Source: Oscillospiraceae bacterium
GTDB lineage: Bacteria; Bacillota_A; Clostridia; Oscillospirales; Oscillospiraceae
Reading direction: 5' to 3'
Length of the DNA stretch: 10,676 nt
NCBI GenBank assembly: GCA_017455225.1
Contig: JAFTBL010000002.1
Location: forward strand, 1-10,676
In this document: positions 1 to 5,520 of the stretch, piece after piece
Position numbering within the stretch: the stretch's first letter is position 1
How the letters are laid out: each line of letters begins with the position of its first letter
The notes under the pieces: model-generated
Told to the model about the DNA's origin: nothing
Database searches by the model: none
What the model saw: only the letters and a program-made list of their open reading frames with translations
Translations under genes and position numbers: made by a program

Positions 1-536
1 AGTACGTGTATATCCCGCTGGGCGGCAACCGGCGGGGCATGGCGCGGCAGGTCTTCAATCTGCTGGTGGTGTGGTTTTTGACGGGGCTGTGGCACGGCGC
101 CAGCTGGAATTTCGTGCTGTGGGGCCTTTACTACGGCGCGCTGCTGGTGCTGGAGAAAACAGTGCTTTTGAAGGCGCTGCGCGCTCTGCCGGCGGCGGTG
201 GGCCACGTGTACACGTGGCTGTGCTTCGTGCTGGGCTGGGTGCTGTTCGCCATCACCGATTTTTCCGCGCTGGGGTCGTATCTGGGCGCCATGTTTTCCG
301 GCACGCCGGTGGACGGCACCGCGTGGTATCTGCTGCGCTCCAACGGCGTGCTGCTGGCGCTGGCGGCGGTGGGCTGCACGTCGCTGCCGGCGGCGCTGTG
401 GCGGCGCTGGCAGGAAAAGTTGCCGAGCCGGGCAGCCACAGCCCTGCAGACGGCGGGCGTGGCGCTGCTGCTGACGGTGAGCGTCGCCTTTTTGGTGGGC
501 GACAGCTACAACCCGTTTTTGTATTTCAGATTTTAG
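1..536 (+). CDS. MBOAT-family O-acyltransferase, C-terminal part (5' end outside window)
   Basis: The reading frame is open from the window edge (codons in phase with position 3) to TAG at 534-536, so about 178 C-terminal residues are seen of a family usually near 450-500. The segment Y-I-P-L-G-G-N-R-R-G followed by L-T-G-L-W-H-G-A-S-W-N-F is the hallmark core of the AlgI/DltB/PatA type of membrane-bound O-acyltransferase; the WHG histidine (codon 93-95) is the conserved catalytic or channel histidine of the family. Hydrophobic stretches follow to the C-terminus, which ends in the family-typical YNPFLYFRF. These enzymes move acyl groups, usually acetyl, across the membrane onto extracytoplasmic glycans. 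The next gene is a DHHW protein, the usual partner, which supports a role in O-acetylating a surface or exported polysaccharide. The actual glycan cannot be told from this sequence. The GTG at position 6 is internal, not a start. Confidence 0.93.
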   Translation, partial: YVYIPLGGNRRGMARQVFNLLVVWFLTGLWHGASWNFVLWGLYYGALLVLEKTVLLKALRALPAAVGHVYTWLCFVLGWVLFAITDFSALGSYLGAMFSGTPVDGTAWYLLRSNGVLLALAAVGCTSLPAALWRRWQEKLPSRAATALQTAGVALLLTVSVAFLVGDSYNPFLYFRF

Positions 537-545
537 GAGGGGCGG

Positions 546-1673
546 ATGGATAGAAAGCATACCTTGCCGCCCCTGCTGGCGGCGGCGCTGATCCTGCTGA
601 CGCTGTCTGCGGCATCTTTGCTGGCGCCGGACCGGACGTTTTCCGACAATGAAAACCGCTATCTTCAGCAAGCGCCCGTGCTGACGGGGGAGCGTGTGCT
701 TTCCGGCAGGTTCGGTGAGGAAGCGGAGAAGTACGAGAGTGACCAGATCGTTTTGCGGGACTTCTGGATGGGTATGGCGTCTTCCGTGCGGCGGCTGCTG
801 GGCAAGCAGGACATCGGCGGCGTGTATCTGGGCCGCGACGGATACTACTTTGCAAGGCTGACGGAGGAGGAGTTCGACCAGCGGCAGTTTGAAAAGAACC
901 TTGCCGCGGTGGAGGAGTTTTTCACCGCTCACGCCGATGCGGACTGCCGGATCCTGCTGGCGCCGTCGCCGGGCACTGTGCTGGCGGAAAAGCTGCCCGA
1001 CGGCGCGCCCATGTACGACGCATCGTCCCGCTTTGCACAGCTGGACGATGCGCTGGGCGACCGGGTGGTGGACGTGCGCCGGGCGCTGGGCGCGGTACCG
1101 CAGCCTTATTACCGCACCGACCACCACTGGACCACCGCCGGGGCGCAGGCCGCCTGCGGGGTGTGGCGCGAAGCCACGGGCCGCGCCGCGCCGGACGACG
1201 TATTTTCCGATGAAGCCCGCGTTTCCGCTTCGGCGGCGTCCCGTACCTTCCGGGGCACCCTCTATTCCAAGGTGCTGCTGCCGGACAGCGCGTACGACAC
1301 CATCTACCTGCCGCTGGCCTCCATCCGCTCCATGAACTGCGATGGCACGGTGACGGACAGTCTCTACGATGAGGAGAAGCTGGGGCAGAAGGATCAGTAC
1401 GCCGTGTTCATGGGCGGCAACTGGGCGCAGGTGGACATCGACACCGGCGCGGAAGCCGGCGGCAGTCTGCTGGTGATCAAGGACTCCTTCGCCAACTGCT
1501 TCGTCCCGTTTTTGACGGAGGATTTTGAGAGCATCACCATGCTGGATCTGCGGTTTTTCAACGGCTCGCTGCCCCAACTGATGGCCGAGCGGCAGATCAC
1601 GGACGTGCTGGTGCTGTATGAGCTGAGCAATTTTGCCTCTGACAGCCATCTGTTCAAGCTGAACGAGGAATAA
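546..1673 (+). CDS. DHHW family protein (AlgX/AlgJ-like partner of MBOAT acyltransferase)
   Basis: A 375-residue protein. Start ATG 546 follows an AGGAGGGG site that overlaps the stop of the MBOAT gene, so the two are tightly coupled. Residues about 7-28 form a hydrophobic signal anchor, putting the rest outside the membrane. The motif Asp192-His193-His194-Trp195 (in Y-R-T-D-H-H-W-T) gives the family its name, and a Gly/Lys-Asp313-Ser314-Phe motif near the C-terminus resembles the serine-bearing block of SGNH/AlgJ-like domains. In well-studied relatives (AlgJ, AlgX) an SGNH-like domain passes acetyl groups delivered by the MBOAT protein to a polysaccharide. By analogy this is the extracytoplasmic acetyl-transfer partner of the upstream gene; that role is inferred. 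Length is normal for the family and no frameshift is seen. Confidence 0.9.
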   Translation: MDRKHTLPPLLAAALILLTLSAASLLAPDRTFSDNENRYLQQAPVLTGERVLSGRFGEEAEKYESDQIVLRDFWMGMASSVRRLLGKQDIGGVYLGRDGYYFARLTEEEFDQRQFEKNLAAVEEFFTAHADADCRILLAPSPGTVLAEKLPDGAPMYDASSRFAQLDDALGDRVVDVRRALGAVPQPYYRTDHHWTTAGAQAACGVWREATGRAAPDDVFSDEARVSASAASRTFRGTLYSKVLLPDSAYDTIYLPLASIRSMNCDGTVTDSLYDEEKLGQKDQYAVFMGGNWAQVDIDTGAEAGGSLLVIKDSFANCFVPFLTEDFESITMLDLRFFNGSLPQLMAERQITDVLVLYELSNFASDSHLFKLNEE

Positions 1674-1714
1674 GCGGCGCCGCCGCAACGAAAACGACCG
1701 GAGGAGGTACCCCT

Positions 1715-2197
1715 ATGGATCGGATCAGCAAGGAAAACTACTATCTGGATATTGCCCAGACGGTGCTGGAGCGCGCCACCTGCCTGCGGCGGGTGTACGG
1801 CGCCATCATCGTCAAGAACGACGAGATCATTTCCACCGGCTACAACGGCGCCCCCCGCGGCCGCCGCAACTGCGTGGACATGGGCTATTGCACCCGTGAG
1901 GCGCTGGCGGTGCCCCGGGGCGAGCGGTACGAGCTGTGCCGCAGCGTACACGCCGAGGCCAACGCCATCATCTCCGCCGCCCGGCGTGACATGGTGGGCG
2001 CCACGCTCTATCTGGTGGGGCGGGACGCCCGCACCGGCGAGCTGCAGTCGGACGCCACCTGCTGCGCCATGTGCCGCCGCACGGTGATCAACGCCGGCAT
2101 CGAGCGGGTGGTCATCCGCCGCACACCCACCGAGTTCGAGGTGGTGAACGTGCAGGAGTGGATCGACGGCGACGATCTGCCGGAGCTGACGAACTGA
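1715..2197 (+). CDS. Deoxycytidylate (dCMP) deaminase, ComEB-like
   Basis: A 160-residue cytosolic zinc deaminase of the cytidine/deoxycytidylate deaminase family, converting dCMP to dUMP for thymidylate synthesis. Start ATG 1715 lies 7 nt after a GGAGGAGGT site. Zinc-site residues are visible: His79-Ala80-Glu81 (HAE, with Glu81 the proton shuttle) and Cys117-x-x-Cys120 in C-C-A-M-C-R-R-T-V-I-N-A-G-I. Family members normally have Pro-Cys-x-x-Cys here; this copy has Cys116 in place of the proline, leaving the zinc cysteines intact. The N-terminal S/T-G-Y-N-G-A-P-R-G and the inserted C-x(5)-C-containing region (Asn-Cys-Val-Asp-Met-Gly-Tyr-Cys) are typical of the ComEB/dCMP deaminase subgroup, which often binds an additional zinc. 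It follows the glycan-acylation pair by 41 nt and may share its transcript, but no functional link is apparent. A hairpin terminator follows. Confidence 0.93.
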   Translation: MDRISKENYYLDIAQTVLERATCLRRVYGAIIVKNDEIISTGYNGAPRGRRNCVDMGYCTREALAVPRGERYELCRSVHAEANAIISAARRDMVGATLYLVGRDARTGELQSDATCCAMCRRTVINAGIERVVIRRTPTEFEVVNVQEWIDGDDLPELTN

Positions 2198-2234
2198 AAG
2201 GATTTGCCTCGCCTTCGCGGCGAGGCGGCCTTTT
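2198..2234 (+). terminator. Intrinsic terminator after dCMP deaminase
   Basis: A perfect 8-bp stem, GCCTCGCC (2206-2213) with GGCGAGGC (2219-2226) and a TTCGC loop, followed by GGCC and TTTT. The AAAGG just upstream can extend the stem by pairing with the CCTTT downstream. It starts immediately after the stop codon of the deaminase gene, as expected for an operon end. Confidence 0.75.
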
Positions 2235-2348
2235 GCGCGCAACACCCGGTTGCGCAAAAAAGATTGCGATGCAACCGCAGGTTGGTGGTCTGCATCGCCG
2301 CTGCAGGGTATCATGGAGCAAGAGAAAGGAAAGGAGTGGTACACAGCC
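2235..2348 (+). promoter_or_regulatory. Structured leader upstream of the ABC transporter genes
   Basis: This 114-nt gap holds two strong inverted repeats besides the preceding terminator: GCGCAAC (2237-2243) with GTTGCGC (2249-2255), and GCGATGCA (2266-2273) with TGCATCGC (2291-2298). A third pairing, GGTTGC (2248-2253) with GCAACC (2271-2276), would compete with both, so mutually exclusive folds are possible. A run of six A residues separates the two hairpins, and no T-tract follows either. A weak -10-like TATCAT lies at 2309-2314 with no good -35 at the right spacing. It could be a regulatory leader or simply a structured intergenic repeat; function is unproven. Confidence 0.35.
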
Positions 2349-3089
2349 ATGCTGAGCGTATCTCACCTGACAAAAAAATACGGCAAGACCGCCGCCTGTG
2401 ACGATGTGAGCTTTGAACTGGAAAAGGGCAGCATTACCGTTCTGCTGGGGCCCAACGGCGCCGGAAAGAGCACGCTGATGAAGTCGGTCATCGGGTTTCT
2501 GCGTTACGAGGGCAGCGTCAAGGTGGCGGAGCTGGACAACAAATCCGTGGAGGCCAAGCGGTTGATGGGCTATATCCCGGAGATGCCGTCCCTCTATCCC
2601 AATCTGACCGTGTCGGAGCACATGGAGTTTTTGGCCCGCGCCTACCGGTTGACGGACTACCGGGATCGGGTGGAGGAGCTTTTTACCCGCTTTGAGCTGC
2701 AGGACAAGAAGAAAAAATTCGGCGACGAGTTGTCCAAGGGCATGCAGCAGAAGCTGAACATTTGCCTGGGGCTGCTGCCCCAGCCCCAGCTCCTGCTGCT
2801 GGATGAGCCTATGGTGGGTCTCGATCCTCACGCCATCAAGGAGCTGAAGGCGGTCATCGAGGAGATGCGGCAGCAGGGCTGCACACTGCTGGTGTCCACC
2901 CACATCATCGACAGCGTGGATATGCTGTGGGACCGGACGCTGATCATGCAAAACGGCAGACTGTGCGCCGATGTGAGTCGCCATGAGCTGGAGCGCAGCG
3001 GCCGCACGCTGGAGGAGCTGTTCTTTGAGGTGACCGAGGGCGTTGAGCCCGGTGACATGACCCACAGCGGTGGGGAGGACGGCGAATGA
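2349..3089 (+). CDS. ABC transporter ATP-binding protein
   Basis: A 246-residue ATPase. ATG 2349 was chosen because it begins the conserved M-L-S-V-x-H-L-T-K-x-Y-G start of ABC ATPases and follows an AAGGAG at 2331-2336 (12 nt away, rather long). The frame is open further upstream, but upstream codons show no family similarity; an ATG at 2313 is the main alternative. Motifs in order: Walker A GPNGAGKST (residues 34-42), signature L-S-K-G-M-Q-Q (128-134, the SKGM variant common in ABC-2 exporters rather than LSGGQ), Walker B L-L-L-L-D-E with Asp152 and Glu153, D-loop G-L-D-P, and switch His185 in S-T-H. The gene overlaps the following permease gene by four bases (ATGA at 3086-3089), so the two proteins very likely form one transporter. 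The substrate is unknown; a drug, peptide or lipid exporter is typical for this type. Confidence 0.95.
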   Translation: MLSVSHLTKKYGKTAACDDVSFELEKGSITVLLGPNGAGKSTLMKSVIGFLRYEGSVKVAELDNKSVEAKRLMGYIPEMPSLYPNLTVSEHMEFLARAYRLTDYRDRVEELFTRFELQDKKKKFGDELSKGMQQKLNICLGLLPQPQLLLLDEPMVGLDPHAIKELKAVIEEMRQQGCTLLVSTHIIDSVDMLWDRTLIMQNGRLCADVSRHELERSGRTLEELFFEVTEGVEPGDMTHSGGEDGE

Positions 3090-4747
3090 GGCTGTTTTTC
3101 TACTACGCCGTTCACGCGGTCAAAAACCAGATCCGCAAGCTGCTGAAGACCTGGGTGCTGATCGTGCTGGTGGCCTGCATGGCGCTGGGTGCGCTGATCG
3201 GCGTGGGGCTGGGCGCGCTGGAGGATCTGGGCGAGGAGGAGCCGCCCTACACGGATGACGGCGGCTACGTGGAAGAGCCGGAGGAGCCCGTGATCGGGAT
3301 CGACGCGGATACAGCGCGCGTGCGCGGTATCGCGGAGCTGGTAGCCGGCGCGGTGATCCTGCTGGTTATGGTCATCAACGTGATGGGCGCCGACAAAAAC
3401 GGCAGCAAGATCTTTCTGCCGGCAGACGTGAACCTGCTTTTTGCCGCGCCGCTTCGGCCCCAGTCGGTACTGATGTTCCGGCTGATGACCCAACTGGGTA
3501 TGATCATTTTTGCCAGCGTCTATATGCTGTTTCAGCTGCCCAACCTGATGCTGAATCTGGGCATGGATCTGTGGGCTGCGCTGGCGCTGCTGGCAGCATG
3601 GCTTTTGACCATTGCCGTCAGCAAGCTGCTGCAGGTGCTGCTGTACACGGTGTGCTCTACCCGCCCGGGGCTGAAGCCGTATCTGCGCCGGGGCGTATAT
3701 GTGATCCTGCTGCTGGCGGCAGCAGCCTACGTGGCGTACTGGAAGCAAAGCGGCGCCGGCTATCTGGACGCCGCCGTGGCGCTGTATGCCTCCCCCGCCT
3801 CCCGTATGATCCCGGTGTGGGGCTGGATCAAGGGTGTCGCCATGTTCGCGCTGGAGGGCGACGGGCTGCGCTCGCTGCTGTGTCTGGGCGGCTGTCTTGC
3901 CGTTATCGGCGTACTGCTGGCGGTGACGTGGCGTGTGAAGGCGGATTTCTACGAGGACGCCATGGCTCGCTCGGAGGAGATGGCGGAGCTGCTGGATCAG
4001 GCCAACCGTGCTCAGGAGCGGGGCGGTCTGGCCATCATACGGCGCAAGAAGGATCGCAGCGACACGCTGCGGCGGGACGGTCTGCGCCGTGGCGCAGGCG
4101 CCAGCGTCTTCTTCTGGAAATCGCTTTATAACCGCTTTCGCTTCGCCCATCTGGGCGTCTTTACCAAGACGGCGGAAACGTATCTGGTGACGGCGGTGGC
4201 GGTGGCCCTGCTGTGCAAGCTGGTATTCCAGATCCACAGCATGATCCCTGTTTCGCTGGTGCTGGCGGTGTTCGTGTTCTACCGCACGCTGGGCAACCCC
4301 CTGGAGGAGGACACGAAGATGGACTTCTTCCGCATGGTGCCGGAGAGCATGTGGGCCAAGCTGTTCTGTTCCATGGCGGCGGGCGTGGTCAACTGCCTGC
4401 TGGACGTGATCCCGGCTCTGGCGGTGGCGCTGCTGATGCTGCAGGGAGAGCTGCTGAGCGCGCTGGCGTGGCTGCTGCTGATCCTGTCGGTGGACTTTTA
4501 CGGCACGGCCACAGGCACGTTCATCGCCCTGTCTGTTCCCACCGCCGCCGGCAAGACCGTCAAGCAGGTGGTGCAGATCCTGTTCCTGTACTTTGGTCTG
4601 CTGCCCGATGCCGCGGTGATCGTCATCGGACTGACGATGGGCGTCGAGTGGGCGGCGGTGCTGGGCGCCGCAGCAGTGAACGCGGTGCTGGGCGGGATAT
4701 TCTTCGCTTTCTCACCGCTGTTCCTCAATCCCGGCAGCGGCAAGTGA
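3086..4747 (+). CDS. ABC exporter membrane protein (multi-pass permease)
   Basis: A 553-residue integral membrane protein whose ATG overlaps the stop of the ATPase gene, giving translational coupling. The N-terminus has a short amphipathic lead (R-L-F-F-Y-Y-A-V-H-A-V-K-N-Q) then a hydrophobic segment at about 23-45. Further hydrophobic segments lie near 85-103, 130-157, 160-187, 203-218, 259-282, 365-400, 420-480 and 490-545, so ten or more membrane passes are likely. An acidic, Glu/Asp/Pro-rich stretch (about residues 46-75) follows the first segment and is probably extracytoplasmic. A charged segment at about 285-350, rich in Arg, Lys, Glu and Asp, is probably a cytoplasmic loop that could contact the ATPase. 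Architecture and pairing fit the large putative ABC exporter permeases of Clostridia; it is not FtsX/MacB-like. The cargo cannot be inferred. A strong terminator follows. Confidence 0.85.
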   Translation: MRLFFYYAVHAVKNQIRKLLKTWVLIVLVACMALGALIGVGLGALEDLGEEEPPYTDDGGYVEEPEEPVIGIDADTARVRGIAELVAGAVILLVMVINVMGADKNGSKIFLPADVNLLFAAPLRPQSVLMFRLMTQLGMIIFASVYMLFQLPNLMLNLGMDLWAALALLAAWLLTIAVSKLLQVLLYTVCSTRPGLKPYLRRGVYVILLLAAAAYVAYWKQSGAGYLDAAVALYASPASRMIPVWGWIKGVAMFALEGDGLRSLLCLGGCLAVIGVLLAVTWRVKADFYEDAMARSEEMAELLDQANRAQERGGLAIIRRKKDRSDTLRRDGLRRGAGASVFFWKSLYNRFRFAHLGVFTKTAETYLVTAVAVALLCKLVFQIHSMIPVSLVLAVFVFYRTLGNPLEEDTKMDFFRMVPESMWAKLFCSMAAGVVNCLLDVIPALAVALLMLQGELLSALAWLLLILSVDFYGTATGTFIALSVPTAAGKTVKQVVQILFLYFGLLPDAAVIVIGLTMGVEWAAVLGAAAVNAVLGGIFFAFSPLFLNPGSGK

Positions 4748-4756
4748 CCGGATGAC

Positions 4757-4800
4757 AAAAGAAAAGAAAACGCGCGGAGCGATCCGCGCGTTTTCTTTTT
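4757..4800 (+). terminator. Strong intrinsic terminator after the ABC transporter operon
   Basis: A 17-bp perfect stem pairs 4762-4778 with 4783-4799 around a GCGA loop. The core is CGCGCGGA/TCCGCGCG, the flanks are A-rich on the left arm and T-rich on the right arm, and the right arm itself supplies the T-tract (TTTTCTTTTT). It separates the chromosomal ABC genes from the phage-type cassette downstream. Confidence 0.9.
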
Positions 4801-4891
4801 GCCCGTTGCCCTCTGCCGGGCAACAGCCGGGGCAACACCGTGCCGCCGGCGCAGCGGAAACGGGGAGCCAAACGGGAAAGGAGGGAGGAAG
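4801..4891 (+). promoter_or_regulatory. GC-rich leader of the phage-type cassette, with alternative hairpins
   Basis: GTTGCCC (4805-4811) is complementary to two copies of GGGCAAC, at 4818-4824 and 4830-4836, so either of two mutually exclusive 7-bp hairpins can form. No TTGACA/TATAAT-like promoter is recognisable, although a transcript start is expected here because a strong terminator lies directly upstream. The 3' end carries the double purine-rich ribosome site of the first cassette gene. Regulatory function is inference only. Confidence 0.25.
4877..4888 (+). promoter_or_regulatory. Ribosome binding site fixing the start of the 101-aa gene
   Basis: AAAGGAGG (4877-4884) followed by GGAGG (4884-4888) lies just before ATG 4892, with 7 nt from the first core to the start. 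It is the reason for choosing this ATG over the longer open frame that begins near 4799 and runs through the terminator tail. Confidence 0.8.
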
Positions 4892-5197
4892 ATGGAATAC
4901 CTGATGCTGCTGTCTCAGATCTGCTCCTGCGTGACCGGCGCGGCGGCCGCGGCGCTGCTGCTGATCCGCCCGCTGCGGGACTGGCTCACCGGCGCCAACC
5001 GGCTGCGGGAGGGGCAGAAATGCCTGCTGCGCAGCAGCATACTGCGCACCTATTACCGCAACCGGGACAAGCGGTCGATCCGCCAGTACGAGCTGGAAAA
5101 CCTGATCTGCGAGCACAAGGCGTACAAGGCGCTCAAGGGGAATTCTTTTGTGGACAGGATCTATCGCGAGATACAGGAATGGGAGGTCGTTACATGA
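4892..5197 (+). CDS. Small one-TM phage-type protein of the lysis/tail cassette
   Basis: A 101-residue protein. Residues about 3-26 (Y-L-M-L-L-S-Q-I...A-A-A-A-L-L-L-I) form one membrane segment. The rest is charged and helical, with a basic/tyrosine motif L-R-T-Y-Y-R-N-R-D (about residues 50-58), then Q-Y-E-L-E-N-L and a Y-K-A-L-K-G-N-S-F-V-D-R-I-Y motif near the end. From family knowledge, proteins with this pattern (short TM, then TYYR...YE.EN....YKAL.GNSF.D.IY) recur beside holin and tail-fibre genes in prophages of gut Clostridia; no biochemical role is known to me. It could be a holin-like or holin-accessory protein. The stop overlaps the next gene's ATG by four bases, so this gene belongs to the cassette. 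Confidence 0.75.
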   Translation: MEYLMLLSQICSCVTGAAAAALLLIRPLRDWLTGANRLREGQKCLLRSSILRTYYRNRDKRSIRQYELENLICEHKAYKALKGNSFVDRIYREIQEWEVVT

Positions 5198-5520
5198 AGC
5201 GCGAATGCAACACTTATATGGAGCTCGAGCTGCTGGGCACGTCGCTGGATGAGCTGGCGCAGGTGGACGTGATGTTCCGGCAGTACAAAAACGGCGGCGC
5301 GGAGAAATCCGCGGTGTGGAAGGCAGACGGCGGCGGTGACTGCATCCGCCGGGGCAACGTCCTGCTGGTGCCGTGGACGCGGGAGGAGACCCGGCGCTTC
5401 TACGCGTCGCAGGCCTTTTGGCTGGACGTCCGTCCGGTGACGCCGGGCGGGCTGGATCTGGAAACGGAGCTGGTGGAGCTGCGTATGGCCCCCAGCCTTT
5501 TCGGGGAGGTGCAGGGATGA
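5194..5520 (+). CDS. Small beta-rich phage-type protein (baseplate/tail accessory-like)
   Basis: A 108-residue protein with no signal peptide or TM segment. Start ATG 5194 overlaps the previous stop (ATGA) and the stop overlaps the next ATG, so all three genes are coupled. The pattern is an N-terminal strand (Y-M-E-L-E-L-L), V-D-V-M-F-R-Q, a central turn-rich part, then L-V-P-W-T-R-E-E-T-R-R-F and a final W-L-D-V-R-P-V-T...L-V-E-L-R-M-A. This resembles small proteins that precede tail-fibre genes in Clostridial phage modules, whose shared pattern is a beta-sandwich with an L-T-x-E-E-T-x-x-F segment and an alternating I-x-V-R core; the N-terminal domain of BppU-type baseplate proteins is the closest described analogy I can name. 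That comparison is from memory of the pattern, not a search. Role: probably structural or adhesin-accessory. Confidence 0.65.
   Translation: MKRECNTYMELELLGTSLDELAQVDVMFRQYKNGGAEKSAVWKADGGGDCIRRGNVLLVPWTREETRRFYASQAFWLDVRPVTPGGLDLETELVELRMAPSLFGEVQG

Noticed and set aside
2198..2300. CRISPR array or CRISPR-like repeats
   Set aside because: The inverted repeats are each different and there is no regularly spaced repeated unit here or anywhere in the window.
2250..2348. N-terminal extension of the ABC ATPase by 33 residues
   Set aside because: It passes through palindromic leader sequence and has no family similarity; the conserved domain starts at the ATG at 2349.
2828..4237. Long minus-strand open frame of 469 codons opposite the ABC genes
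   Set aside because: It is rich in Gln, His and Arg as expected for antisense of GC-rich leucine-rich genes, has no ribosome site, and overlaps two clear transporter genes.
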